From contig CM060201.1 in assembly GCA_030562195.1 (NCBI GenBank), positions 24,596,067-24,660,066 of the forward strand: DNA of 64,000 bases. The letters are read 5' to 3'. Shown in pieces: positions 12,801-25,808 of the stretch. The DNA comes from Nipponacmea schrenckii. Taxonomy: Eukaryota; Mollusca; Gastropoda; Lottiidae. The stretch's first letter is position 1. Each line of letters begins with the position of its first letter. The notes beneath the pieces were generated by a model that saw nothing but the letters and a program-made list of their open reading frames with translations, had not been told where the DNA came from and did no database searches. Both the position numbers and the translations under genes were made by a program.

Positions 12801-15800
12801 ATTTATATACAAGACAATAATGAAAAAGGTAATTAATGCGGACCAACAAACATCATTGCACATACCTTATATGTATCTTGTACATCTTAAAAAATGTACA
12901 GTTTAAAGAAGAAACGTCTACGGTAGCATGGCGCAAATGTTTCCGACAACTCTTCCCGCGAATCGGTAATGAAATAGTATGGATTTCTAAAACTAGAACA
13001 ATTTTATAATGATTGAAAACATGTGAAACATTATTCCTAATTTTTCTTTCATTTTCTGTTATAGAGATTCTAAAATCAATTTGTATTCATTTGACATAAG
13101 TCAATAATCCGACGTTCTAGAACAGATGAAAAAATATTGCCAAATGGTGCTACATTAAAATCCAATTAAAATTAGATTATAATTTCTTTTATAACAAGAT
13201 CGCTTACTTTTGACGCTACGAGCCATATAGCAGCCAATCACCCGCCACTCTCCAACCAAAAATCTCGTTTTCAAAGCGAGTGTCGGCAGTTTTATTTCGT
13301 CCTAATTTCCGGACTCATATTCTTCTACTTTAGGTTTCGTGATCTTACAATAAATTTATTGTCGAAATTTAAACGCGGACATTTGACACCATGTTATTTC
13401 TTGAAATGTATGCGACACGGTTAAAAAAATCTTATTATACAAAAAAACGAAAATAGTAATTTAATTTTTATTATATTGACTACGGTATGGCCTAGTTTGT
13501 TAATTTAATAGTCAATACACCTTCATTTCAGTTTTAAAGGTTATCCTCATCGATTCGGAGAAAACTGACTGTCTGCGATCATGTAATCGTAAAGTGCATT
13601 ATTTCATCTTCTACTGATTTGAACCACGAACAAATAAAAATTCATTGAAAAAAATCCTGGCACGAAAGAATTTCGAAATATTTCTACCATAGCACTATCA
13701 CCTTGTTCAGTGGTATTTTACTTATCGCCTTCTGGTTTCAAGATAACATTCCTATCTCAAATATTTTCGATTCATCTTTAAACATTTTACCAGCTGCTAA
13801 TACATAACAGGTATTTTCATTTCATGTAGGTATTCAGAAAACGTACGGTAGCCGACTTTGTAACAGGTTGTTAAATAGTATTAACGCGATTAATTGAGAT
13901 CAAAGGGTAGTGATTTTGTTGGTTATCAAATAAACCATATCTGTTACATAAACTGAAGTGAAACTAGATGACTAACTGGTTGCAGTTTGATTACCTGTAT
14001 TACTTTTCAAAATTCAAATTTAAATACTGCTTTGGTAACAGTTTTATCGTCGTTATTTTCTAGAGAACATCATTCAAAGTCCATGATACACTGTGTTTAG
14101 ATAAGCAGTTAAATTTGCGATCTGAAAATAATTGCGGGTGGCTTATATCACACACTTACAAAAGCAGAAAAAAGGGCAAAATGCATCCCTAAAACGACTT
14201 AAATAAAATAAGGAAGCGAACTTAGAATTGATTACCTATTAAGATAAAACGTACCCATTTACCGTTCACGCGCTCCCAGAGGAACCTTGCTTAATAATAA
14301 ATGTGATCTTTAATTCATTCTATTCAGTCCAATTCTAGATAAAGCTTTAATGGCATCTTGCAATGTCTGTTTATGGAAAATCTTCTTAAAAGAAAGCTCT
14401 CTCCAGAGATGTTCAACGAGATTTATTTCCATTAAAAGAGACCTACTATTAAGAGCATCGATCATTCTATATTAACTTATATTAATGTAATAGTTATTTA
14501 GATATATTTAGGAAGACCAGAACCAACTTCGGTCGCACGCCATCTCTTAACTTGCTTAAGAGCAACAGAAATTGGAGATTAACAGATTTAAAACTACAAG
14601 CCACAAGAAGATCGTAGAGTAGATCCCGATCGCAAAGGTTTTTCAATCAGATCAAAAATCCAGAACGATCCATTAGTGGTTTTGCTGTTCAAGTTTGTTT
14701 GATTAGCAAGTCATAGTAAATAGAGAAGTGAAAACAGGGTGAGAGATGTGGAGTAAGTCCTGGAGTTTTCGTGCAAGGTAGTGGATGGATGGAGAAGAAC
14801 TGAGAGTAATGATGGTGTGGAATGATAGAAGAGAGGAATAAGATTGAAACAGTCAGTGAATGTAAGACACTGTTGTCTTCCACCTTATTCTTACTATAAA
14901 ATAATAACCTGCCTCAGTGGTTAGTTAAAAATTTGCAGATAATTATCTCCCTTGAAGTAAAACGTATATGAAACGTTTCTATTTAAATTTTAAAATTTGA
15001 TTTGCAATTCATTACATTGGCTTTTAAAATGAAATAAGTATATAATAATAAGATTTTAAGATTTCTAGTTCTTAATTTAGCTGATTAAAAGGAATATTGA
15101 CTTGGTCTCTGAAATTGTCAATTTGACTCGAAATCGCGATGTGATATTATTTTATTTGAATCAAGATTTGTTTCTGGTCGTTGGAAATCAACCTGCTTAA
15201 ACTCACAAATTAAATGAACCCACATAAACGTAGAATAATTATGTAAACCGGAAAAAAAAAGAATCACTAGCATCCTATACGACAGTCATGCATAATTACA
15301 AAGTGTCACGAAATATCTAAATTTAGTAAAGAGTAACGAAAATAAACTACCCAACTTCACGTACTTACATTTTACATCAAAGAAAACAAACTGCTTAAAT
15401 GTTAAATGTTTACAATTACTTTAAATAGGCGCTTTAAGTAACACAGTCATGTTAGTTTATGTGGTTACCAATGACGTCATATCCTGACCATGTCCGATAT
15501 AGCCATTAGTCAGAAAGTGGAATGGTGTAAGGGTCTAAGATTAGATCGCTGTAATCGACATCACAAACCAGAAAACTCCATCGTGATTATATTGTCATTA
15601 GATACAATAATGCTTTAAATCAATAACACTGTACGTATATCTTTAAATGGTAGGAAAATCCATTTAAAAGTTGAATGAAAGCCAATGATATGATTATGAA
15701 AGGAGGTTTACGTCAATATGGGCAATGCTGGGCAGTTTGCAGTGTTTTCTGCCTTTCACTTCCCGCAGGTTAAATTCTAGAAAGTCTATTCAAATTGATG

Positions 15801-16534
15801 CCACTATGTTGACAAGAACAGTCACTGCATGATCAATCCTACCATTTTTTGTTTGTGCTCTAGAACAAAATTCTGGAATATTTAACTTAAGTTGATTTTA
15901 GTCTTCCAGTCATCTGATTGGTCAATTTGATTTTTAAATTTATTTTTGTTATCCAATAAGATTAAAGTATTTCCTTAAATCTTGATTTTATATGATATAA
16001 TTAAGGGCCCTGCAATTTTAATGAATATCAACTACATGTACTTTTTTAATATGAAAATTTAGCATACTGCCCAGCTATTGCATCCATTCAAATCGGGGAT
16101 TATAAAACATACTTCATGTATATCTTGTTTCAGAATAGGAAAGGGGATTAATTTCCAGTCCACCCAGCTGTAAATGGGTACGGATAATCCGGGAAAGATT
16201 AATGCCAAGAGGTTTGGACAAGAAAGGAACCAAGTCACGGTGGACTTGTGAACCTAAGTTATTATCCTTGTAAAATATAGTTGTTTCTTTCTTTTATTTA
16301 CATTTTGTGGAGTAAAGTTACCAATACACAACGTGGAATGTTTCGTCATCATACAATGCTAACATGGACATGAAGTTTACATTAACTTAGTAGGCCATTA
16401 ATCATGTAGATGTGCAGCATTACAACTGTTGCAATGAATCTGTCTCTTCCACCACAAACAGCTATTCCCATTGTTCAGATTGTCTCTTGTGGTGGAGATG
16501 AATTTCGTATTCATAGCACATTATTAATAGATAT
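12801..16534. other. Gene-free stretch of 3.7 kb
   Basis: Both strands were read. No exon with splice context, no RNA gene and no clear repeat array was found. Confidence 0.45.
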
Positions 16535-17820
16535 TAGCATGTTTAAAACTAGATAATGAAGGTTTACGAATAGCAACATCGTCCTTATGCGGCTTAATTC
16601 TGGCTATTTCAATATAGCACTTTAGTTAAAGGGAAAGTAATGCAATCTCCACCATTTGCTTTACTTCAATTGGATTTTAACAAGGTGTTCCATTCGATGA
16701 AGATTTATTAGAAATGTTTCAATAAATAAAGTGATCTCAGCTCTATTTATTTTTAAGAATAAAAGGTCTGGAATTCTACGATGAATTAACACTTATTTTA
16801 AGAAAATTCAACAGTAAGCGAGTCTAAGGATCTTAAAATACTCACATGTTGATTATGTTTCGTATTATATTTACAGATCTTGTGTAAAGGACGGATAATC
16901 TGTCTTGTTTGACTAAGGAAATGGCATCACGATATGTACCTTGTTTGTTGAACCTTAATACTTTATTTCAATTGGGATTTATCAGATTTCAGAGGGATAT
17001 TTGATGTAAGGGATAACTAATGTTAACCTTAACTTGTCATCAAGTGCATTCAATTTCAAAATCTGATATCATCCACGTCCAAATTTCCGAGTTAGAACTT
17101 TAAATCGTCTGATGATTCGTATTATAGCACATATAATATTTACTGCTAAAACTAGATAATGAAGTTTCATAGCAAATCCGTCACTTAATGCGGCCATCGG
17201 CTATTTCAATCAAAACACTCTTAAAATGGATGGGAAAGTAAATCAATTTCGACCATTTGCTCGTTCACTTCAATTGGGATTCTTCGTAACAAGCGTGTTC
17301 CATGTCGATGAGATTTCATTAGAAGGATGTCTTCTATATTTATATCAAAGGGATCTGGAGCTCTATTTATTCCTTAAGATGGTTTTGGATATTCTACGAA
17401 TGAATTTAACTTATTTTAAGAACAACATTAACATTAACCAAGCGAGTCTAAGATCTTAAAATACCACAGGTGCCCAGTTGCAATTATGTTTGTTATTGTT
17501 ATGATTTTATTGAAGTGAAGTCCTGTGTCTAATAGGACGGATTAATTTCTTTAGTTGACTAAGCTGAAAATGGCATTACACGAATATGTACCTTGAACCT
17601 CTTGATAGAACCATTAATTACACTTACAAGCTTCTCAATTGAATTTTTACAGATTTCGAGAAGGATAATTTTGTAAGGGAGATAACTCAATGTTAACCTG
17701 TAACTTTTCATCAAGTGCTTCAATTTCAAAATCTAGAATATACAAATCCACGTGCGCCCAGAATTATCCGCGTTAGAACGTTTAAATGACGACTCCTGAG
17801 ATTCTGCTATATATAGAAAA
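16535..17820. repeat. Tandem duplication of about 600 bp with indel-rich divergence
   Basis: Copy 1 (about 16535-17135) and copy 2 (about 17140-17820) share an ordered series of blocks: AAACTAGATAATGAAG, GGGAAAGTAA, ACTTCAATTGG, GCTCTATTTATT, TTAACTTATTTTAAGA-like, GCGAGTCTAAG, GGACGGAT, TGTTAACCT, CATCAAGTGC and TCAATTTCAAAATCT. Copies differ by many 1-3-base insertions and deletions rather than mainly substitutions. Confidence 0.75.
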
Positions 17821-18929
17821 TAATATTTATAGCAATAAAAATTGCTAGCTTTGGTAATTTTGAACGAAGTATGAAATTAACCTGGTACTTTTAAAGACTG
17901 TAATATAATTCAAGTCCCAAATCAAATCCCAAAAACCTCTACCTTTAAGTGTGAAAGCAGAGAAAAGGCATCTAAACCAGACTATGTCCGAGTTGTGTTG
18001 ATGTGGTCACTAGCTAATTCAAGTTCTTCTGAACTGTTCTGAGTGTAGTTTACTTTAAGATGTTCATCTTGCCTTATGGGCCTCAAGAGATATCAGTCTA
18101 ACTAGTTATCGCCTTTCAAAGGAAAGAAAGTTAGCTACATATCTCGCATTAGCACATTCTCTTATACTTGGGAGAGTCTGTTTTACAAGGAAGGAAAATA
18201 TGGCTGCACCGTAACTCTTTAATATGTATTACATTAACGTGAGTTTGATTATGCAAGCATGGTGCTGATACGATGGAATTAATTTGTACTACATCCTTGA
18301 TTCCTTGAATCAAGACTTCTGAAGCAGATAGAAGCATTCTGTCGAGTTTCTCTCTGAAATCACAAATAAATAGTCTACCTTATCAATCAACTTGCTCATT
18401 CAGACTTTATCAAACTTTTTTCTTTTATGTCACGGAACCTAAATTCATTGATCGCGTTTTCACAAACACGCTCTAATGTTACTAAGGTTTTTAAATTTCG
18501 AACATTAAGTGATTTAGCGAACTCACTAAGAGCTATAAACACGACAAGACGAATACCGATTTGGAAAAAAGGCTGTACAAAGAGATTTAAAGCTAGATTC
18601 TTTGAATAGACACCCAAAAGATTTATGTACTGGTACATAGAAATGTGCTCTGTTTAAATGCCCTAACTGTTTCATAGCGTTTGTTTTCTTATCTGGTACC
18701 GCTTTATTGCTTCACGTAATGGATTTTTTACGATGTTTTAACAACTTTTAAGACAAGCTTCATTAATAGTGTGAGAATTGCTAAAATTGGTCATCGTTTG
18801 AAACTGGTTTGAATGATTGCATATACTGGGGTTCCCTTTCAACCATTTTTTTAGATACAAAAATGCTTTTACAATCAAACCGATTAAGAGAGGATAGTTT
18901 AATCTTTTATTGCAACTCCAGTTGTTAAT

Positions 18930-19130
18930 GCATAATCAAATACATGCCCCTTACACCTGTAGTTGCAGTTGTTGCTGCATCAATCCTAATGGACAGCCTT
19001 GTAGTTTTAGATGTAGTTGCAGTTGTTGATATATCAATCGTTATAGGAACCCTTCAAGTTGTTGTTGCATCTATCGCCATAACAGTCTTCTAACATTTGT
19101 AGCTGTTTGTTTTAGCATCCATTCTCATAG
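18930..19130. repeat. Degenerate tandem repeat, about 65-bp unit
   Basis: GTAGTTGCAGTTGTTG and GCATCAATC-type motifs recur three to four times, upstream of and loosely related to the next array. Confidence 0.55.
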
Positions 19131-19139
19131 ACAACCAAT

Positions 19140-19910
19140 TAACGCCTACACTTAGGTCGCCTTCAACAACTAAAAGTTCCAATCAATCCCTCAATTGAGT
19201 CAATCCTTCAACCACTAGAAGTTTAAAGTTTTTTGTTATGCCAATCCTTCAACCACTAGAAGTACCAGTCGTTGTTGTGTCAAGCCTTCAACCACTTGAA
19301 ATTCCAGATTTTGTTGTGTCAATCCTTCAACCACTAGAAGTTCCAGTTGTTGTGTCAATCCTTCAACCACTTGAAATTCCAGATTTTGTTGTGTCAATCC
19401 TTCAACCACTAGAAGTTCCAGTTTTGTTGTGTCAATCCTTCAACCACTTAAAAGTTCCAGTTTTGTTGTGTCAATCCTTCAACCACTAGAAGTTCCAGTT
19501 GTTGTGTCAATCCTTCAACCACTTAAAAGTTCCAGATTTTGTTGTGTCAATCCATTCAAGTAACTAAAGAAGTTCCAGATGTTGTTTGTGCAACCCTTTA
19601 AAAACCCTACTTGAAGTTCCAGTTTTTGTTGTGTCAAGCCTTTGACCACTAGAAGTTCCAGTTTTTGTGTCAACCCTTTAACAACTTGAAGTTCAAGTTG
19701 TTGTTGTGTCAATTTTTCAACCACTAGAAGTTCCAGTTATTGAAGTGTCAGGCCTTAAACCACTTGAAGTTCAAGTTGTTGTTGTGTCAATTTTTCAACC
19801 ACTAGAAGTTCCAGTTCCTTCAACCACTTGAAGTTACTGTTATTGTGTCAATTGTTTAACAACTAGAAGTTCCAGTTATTGTTGTGTCAATCCTTCAACT
19901 TTTTCTAATT
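19140..19910. repeat. Minisatellite, about 33-38-bp unit, about 19 copies
   Basis: The unit contains GTTGTGTCAATCCTTCAACC followed by ACTAGAAGTTCCAG or ACTTGAAATTCCAG. Spacing varies because the GTT runs differ in length. Long frames on both strands here are products of the repeat. Confidence 0.9.
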
Positions 19911-21574
19911 TACATTCATGCAATATAATTATTGTCATCATTGAATTAGTAGATTATTATTATTAGGCAGACACAATACACTGTGATCGATTACTGCTCA
20001 AGTATCTCTGAAGAGGACCATTATTCGAAACGTTAAACAATCGGGACAATAACATAATTTTTGTGTTTATTTTTCGTATTGAAAAAATATTAGTACGAGT
20101 GCTACCTATAGTAATAATACTAAAATAATAATTTGCAAGAATACTAACCTAATCTTATATTACTTACTTCAGAGAAATGAGACCAGATTCATTTACGTTA
20201 ACTAAATGCTCGACTAATAACAATTCGGTTAATAAATGACTATCCCTAGTAATAAATAGATGACAGATGAAAAACAAGCTGATCTACTTACATAACCTTT
20301 TACGTCGATTTCCGATATTCATGAAGAACTTCCCGTTCCATGTTGAATAACACCACAAATAAACAAGTCCTATGTAACACAATAATAATGATATTGTTCA
20401 TTCACGTCTTAAGAAACAGACCAGTCATAACAGATACAAGACAACTGTTATGGTTAAAAGAGATCTCGTTCACTGTCTTAAGATGCAATTTTGTAAATAG
20501 TTTGTCCTTTGCACGAAGCAAAGAATTATTTCATTTCTTAACTGTACTCAATTTTTTCACAATTTCATAGTCCGCTCTGGAAGTGGTCTTTGCTATTTTC
20601 CCTAAATTGGTTTTGAGTAATAAAGTTTGAAATAAATCAAATAACCGAAATATAATCCATAAGAATTATTCTACAAAACGCAAAAACAACTTGTAATATG
20701 TCACAGCAAAAAAAAAAAGATTTTTAACAATCTTTGAAATGAGTGTGTTTAGTGTTTAACATCCAAATATTATCTTTTCACTGAAGAAAAACAAGAAAAG
20801 TTTTCACTATATAAAAACCTGACACAACTTGATTAAAGAACGGCAACGCGTGTCGATTTGATTGAAAAGTTGATAGAACTTGATAGTAACATGGAACTTC
20901 ATTGGTAAATCCGTTAGCTTCACCATAAATCCTCATGTATATATATACTCTATAGACGGGGTTACTCGCGACTTACACTACCATTCGCATGAAGACGATA
21001 TAGATCTGGTTCTCGCGTTCAGCATCGATCGAGCTTGATCACACATTATGAACGCATTACCTTAACATGCTACAACCTGTATGTTGTCATTTAATTTACT
21101 ATTAAGCTACGAACTTTCCGTGCTGGTAGTCGCGTCAGGTGTTTAATCTGAAGATATATTTTATAATGGCATTTGTCGAGCAATCTTAAATGAAATATGA
21201 GCGACAAAAATATGTATATTTCATATTATATGCAAGCAAATGGAGATTAAACGAATTGTGTAGATGCTATACACATGTGTAAAACTGGCCAACTGCCAGC
21301 ATCAAATTTCACCCAACCAATTTTGAATTAGATGTATGTTTGACTGCTTATGGTGGATTGTTTTTGGGCTAGGGTACCCTTCCAATTCAATGTTTTCTAC
21401 ACAAATTCGTGTGAGAAGCAGCGATGAACACTTTCATTTGATATGCTTAAACCATATCTTTGAACCAGCTACAGCGTCTACTTAAATTCTTGGAAATTCC
21501 AAATGAATACAAGTTGTTGCCTAGCTCGATACACCAACTGTTAAGTATGTTTTCTCATCACATCAATATAAATA

Positions 21575-21712
21575 ATCACATCAGATTTCGTTCAAATCAG
21601 ATGAAAACTGTAGTTTCTATCGCGGTCACTAGCCAATTGTGGACGGACGGATCGACGGGCCGATAGGGATGACGACAATATACATCATCATTATAATGTG
21701 GGCGTAGTAAAG
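21575..21712 (+). mobile_element. 3'-end fragment of a pearl-like Helitron-type element
   Basis: Contains one partial core (GTTCAAATCAGATGAAAACT), then CAATTGTGGACGGACGGA, GACGACAATATA and a terminal GTGGGCGTA, in the order seen at the end of the complete element at 47335-49476. The core resembles the reverse complement of the core at 58704-59741. Confidence 0.7.
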
Positions 21713-23307
21713 GGTACAGTAGTGTGCTGGGAAAAATGCACTTTAATTTAACAGCTGGAAACTTGAGACTATTTACTGTTATTTTTCTTTATATAAATTT
21801 AATATAAATTGTCAGTGTCTATCGATTTATATTTTATAATAACCAGTTGGCCATATCATATTATATTTAAACAATACGATAAGTATATCGACTATCTACT
21901 AGATAGTACATGAAAAAAGTTGAAGATATTGGTTCTATTGATATATTGGTATTTCTTATGTGTTACTATTATAAATATTATTATAAACGATGACACTTTT
22001 AAGAACATGAAGGGACAATGGCATAACAGAGCCTTATTGAAAAAAGTATCATGAGTTATGGCCCTTAATGTGAAAGATAATCGTCCAATGAACACATGGT
22101 GGCTTCAGATAAATTTAACAGACATTTCCGAAAACTGCCCGATTTTCAGACTTGATGCAATCCTAGGCTTGCGCTGTTCCCTAAGAGTTTGGGGAAGGTC
22201 AAGGAAGGTCCAGGAAGGCTCTGTCAAATAACACATGTCAGATAGAGGTTAACTTAAAGTACCATCTTGATTGGTATAGCGACAAACCTACTACAGACTA
22301 TAAAAACTATAAAAAGAGTATAATTTCGCTCACTGCACACAGTGCTGTATCAATCAGAAGCAGATACGTCGGACGTAAAACTTCTATCTTTTCGAATAAG
22401 TCTAGTTAATCGACTACTTTATTGTTCATATACTTGTTGGATCTAAACAAAGGCAACCCTTTCTTGTAAACTAACAGACAAGTTGTTTCGCTTCCAGAAA
22501 CATTGTTAAATGCTTTTGTTATTACAATCGATGAAAAGTAAATAACCAGAAGAATTGTTTGATCTCCTTGTTTACATATTGAGTTATTCTCCATTTATCA
22601 AAGTATTAAACTTTTAACACATTTTCATCTTGTAAAGCAAATATAAAACAATAATTTTCTTTTGTTGGCTATTGATTTACACAAACTGGCGAGATTTCTC
22701 AAGTATAGTCCAGAAGCTTGAAATAAAAAGGTCAATTGCTCTTTTACCTCGATTTACGCGTTTGAACGCAGACATGCACCCTCAAATTCGTGTATTTTTT
22801 CAAGACATCCAATAAACAACTTGTTATTCTTAATTGAAGTGTTTTCGTTACATGACTTGATGCGTAACAAGCAGACGTAAAGAAAATTTTTATTTTCAGT
22901 TATAAACAGGTGCATGTTTTTGATCTTCGCAAATGACAAGGGTGCTTCATCTAGTCGTTCCCTGTTGAGAATACTTTCTTTGGAGATCCATGAGAGATTA
23001 ATTGAAACGAAAATATAACAGTCAAAATAGACTCGCGTGACAGCCAGCCTTCTTCTTGTTTCCGGTTCAATATGTCACCTATCAGAATCTTGTAACATGT
23101 CTTATCTGAAATACAGTTCTATTTTCTTCTACAGTGTAATTGCTTCCACTCAATTTGCAAACAAACTCAACTTAGAAGCGCTCTGAAGTTGAAATTTTGT
23201 TACCAGAGAATTGCGGTCGGTCGACCAAATATTTAAAATTCGCGCAGATTACAGACTGTTAAGACCACTGCACATCATTGCCAATAATTCCTCTACGTTT
23301 TGTTTCG
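21713..23307. other. Gene-free stretch before the palindrome
   Basis: AT-rich with only short, unsupported frames. A weak SINE-like scrap (CACTGCACACAGTGC, then CGTCGGACGTAAAAC) is seen at 22335-22382. Confidence 0.4.
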
Positions 23308-23528
23308 TTGTAAACAGATATTGTGCCTATGGCCATAGATCGAAATATGGCGTCAGATTTGTTAACTACTTACCTTACATCCTGGTTCCTTCAAGCCGAG
23401 GGTGAAACTACTTATAAATAGATTTAAAATAATTAGTAAATTGAATAATAAATAATATTGTATTGAGAAAAATGAGTGATAGTTTTAATTAGATTATTTA
23501 ATTCAACTGGATGCTGTAATAATTAATG

Positions 23529-23536
23529 TATAAATA
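23529..23536 (+). promoter_or_regulatory. TATA box of the left Gly/Met-rich gene
   Basis: TATAAATA lies about 80 bases before a 5'UTR splice donor (ACTA|GTAAGT, donor at 23612), so transcription would start near 23560. The same motif occurs at the mirrored position in the right arm. Confidence 0.65.
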
Positions 23537-23992
23537 CAGACTGTATTGAAGGTAAAAATATCACAAATCTTCTATTCTACAAACTATCAACATCACAACC
23601 AACCGACACTAGTAAGTTGATATATGTTATATTAAATACATTGTGCTTTTTGGTTAATAGAAGTTAATAATAAAATCATATATAGCACAAAGACTTTTAA
23701 AATTTGTATATTGTGTTTCGGGGACACTGATCGCATCAATTCGCACTATTCCAATTTTTAATCAAAGTGTTTGGTGATGTGATTAATCAAGGATGATTTT
23801 GCATTAGTGACCTCATAAAACGTTTAGTTTTAGTGAAATTGCAGGAACCATAGATGTCTAGCTAAATTTTAGAATGACACTGATTGATTCTATCATTTTC
23901 CCGATACACAGAACAAATTTAGAAAACCTCTTTACATGTTCCATTATCCGTACCAAACACTTTGTTATTCTCCAACCTTTTCAGAAATCAAG

Positions 23993-24582
23993 ATGAACAC
24001 CTTCTTTACCATCGCCTTATGTCTGACCTTCGCCGCCACAACTCTGGCTTTTAGCCCAATGATTGGTGGTATGGGGATGGGGGGTATGGGGATGATGGGT
24101 GGTATAGGTATGATGAACCCCTACATGATGGGTATGGGCGGACTTGGTATGATGGGAGGCATGGGAGGTATTGGTATGATGGGTGGTATGTACAACCCAA
24201 TGATGATGGGTTATGGTGGACTCGGTATGCTCGGTGGAATGGGCGGATACGGCATGATGGGAGGTATGCTCGGTGGAATGGGTGGATACGGTATGATGTA
24301 TGGTGGGAAAATAAGGTACGTACAACAGTTTGCATTTGCGCTTTGATATAAATCGAATGATACATTCTATACACGTCTAAATACGCTTTGTTATGTAAAT
24401 ATGACGTTACTCAAGAATATATTGGTAACTCATCTCGTCATGAATTGGTAACCGTTACTACCTAGTACTAAAACATTGGAATAAAGTGAACAGGATTCCA
24501 TGATAGGTGGGCGTGGTGAAAACGACTATGTAATATATCCACCCATCCATTGCAATTTCTTTCTTATTTCAGGCAATGGTGA
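23993..24582 (+). CDS. Secreted Gly/Met-rich protein, left copy
   Basis: Small secreted low-complexity protein; function not known to me. The 5'UTR is split, with a noncoding exon ending at 23611 and an acceptor at 23984. The start codon at 23993 follows that acceptor directly; an in-frame ATG at 23936 lies inside the intron, so it was not used. Coding exons are 23993-24315 and 24573-24582, giving 110 residues. Residues 1-19 (MNTFFTIALCLTFAATTLA) form a clear signal peptide. The mature part is almost only Gly, Met, Tyr and Leu, with units such as GGMGGYGMM. Compared with its twin at 27126-27476 it lost bases near 24295, so the twin's stop is out of frame. Translation instead continues across the 3' intron and stops at TGA in the last exon. 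A poly(A) signal is at 24612. Gly- and Met-rich secreted proteins are known from molluscan shell or mucus; that role is inference. Confidence 0.8.
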
Positions 24583-24611
24583 TCCAATTTCGAACCTCAT
24601 ACTATTTGTAA

Positions 24612-24617
24612 AATAAA
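24612..24617 (+). terminator. Poly(A) signal of the left Gly/Met-rich gene
   Basis: AATAAA 30 bases after the TGA stop in the last exon; mirrored at 26847-26852. Confidence 0.6.
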
Positions 24618-24767
24618 TACCACTTGTATTAAAATATATAAATTACATTTATTTGTCATTGATGTTTACATATGGACTACCCCCCCCCCCCACCCTCCCT
24701 CTCTCTCACTCTCTATTTATTCGCATTTCTTCTACAAGCAACAGATGTGTTGTCCATGACGTATTAA

Positions 24768-25293
24768 AGGGGCACAGTCTTGATTTGTTTCGGACAATCT
24801 TCCGACAGCCTCAAACACATGAAATCTTTTGCTTAGCTAATCAGAAATAGTCTACAGAGCTTACCTTTGAAATTTGAGCCTTCAAATCCATGTGTATACA
24901 TAATTATCCGTGTTTGAAAATCATAATGTCTTTAGACATTACGAACGTCCCGCCATATTGGAAAACGGTTCGTCTTGATAATCAAAGAGTTATCCTTTCC
25001 ATCGTGCAATAGCGCGTGTCAGGTCATCTATATAAATAGACTACTGCGCAGGCCCACACTGACAAAACAAAAAGAAAGTAATAACAATTACAGACTTTGT
25101 CAACAGGACAAACAATTTTCAGGCTGACTGGAGACCAGCCGCGTACATGACGGAAAAAAATAAAAAGTGAAATTTTTTGTTTGAGGTATATTCCAAGGTA
25201 TTTTGCGATTTTCTTAGAGCTTGAGTATTTCTGAGGACTGTTTAAATGTAACAAAGGCCCAAAACGACAACTTAAAATCAAGATTGTGCCCCT
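24768..25293. mobile_element. MITE-like element of about 526 bp flanked by TTAA
   Basis: The left end AGGGGCACAGTCTTGATTT and right end AAATCAAGATTGTGCCCCT are inverted repeats with one mismatch. Each is flanked by TTAA (24764-24767 and 25294-25297), the target duplication typical of piggyBac-type insertion. No transposase frame is present. It sits just inside the palindrome spacer, about 20 bp beyond the left arm. Confidence 0.75.
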
Positions 25294-25510
25294 TTAATAA
25301 CCAGTCAAATTTATAGCCCTTGACTTGCTGATATGTTTTTCGTTTGCACCCGATTTTGATGGAAAGTGGTGTGCTGTAAGCGGTCTACAAGAAAGTTCCG
25401 CTGTTTCTTAATAAAGAAATACTCTCTGTCTGAACTTCAACTAATTGAAGTTGATCAGTATCCATTAATTATATTAAGAAAAATTAGAATTTTGAAATAA
25501 TGATATAAGT

Positions 25511-25807
25511 TATTGTACCACAAATAACAAAAATTCTGAGTTCTGATTGGTCCAAATACATGGGGTTTAATAGCAATTTGACATCATGTCTTTGCAATTT
25601 GGCGTATTAATTTCAGCGAACTAGTTACAAATCTTGTTAATGCTAATGATAAAAAGGATGTCCTCTTTCTCATTCGATAGCGCACGTGCAGTTTGTTGTT
25701 ATGTGCGTCATACTGCACCTAACGTCATAAAACCGAATAACCCATGTTCTAAATTATCCATAAAAAAGAGTCCGGGAACAAAACAATCACAATTTGTGGT
25801 ACAATTC
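25511..25807. mobile_element. Possible MITE with 14-bp inverted ends
   Basis: ATTGTACCACAAAT at the left end and ATTTGTGGTACAAT at the right end are perfect inverted repeats about 295 bp apart. The interior is noncoding. No clear target duplication was identified. Confidence 0.5.
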
Positions 25808-25808
25808 C

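Larger units (their letters stand above)
23308..24748. repeat. Left arm of a large inverted duplication
   Basis: About 1.44 kb that reappears in reverse complement at about 26730-28165. The outer edge is near GTAAACAGATATTGTGCC (right-arm counterpart GTAAACGGATATCTTGCC), the inner edge near CGCATTTCTTCTACAAGCAA. By eye the arms are mostly identical, including TATA box, 5'UTR exon, intron, coding exon and 3' exon, with scattered substitutions and small indels. The arm holds one complete gene. Confidence 0.92.

Noticed and set aside
24017..24374. His-rich and Pro/Tyr-rich frames on the minus strand opposite the left Gly/Met-rich gene, and a Pro/Ile-rich frame opposite the right gene
   Set aside because: They are reverse-strand readings of the repetitive Gly/Met codons; the sense frame has a signal peptide, splice sites and a conserved twin.
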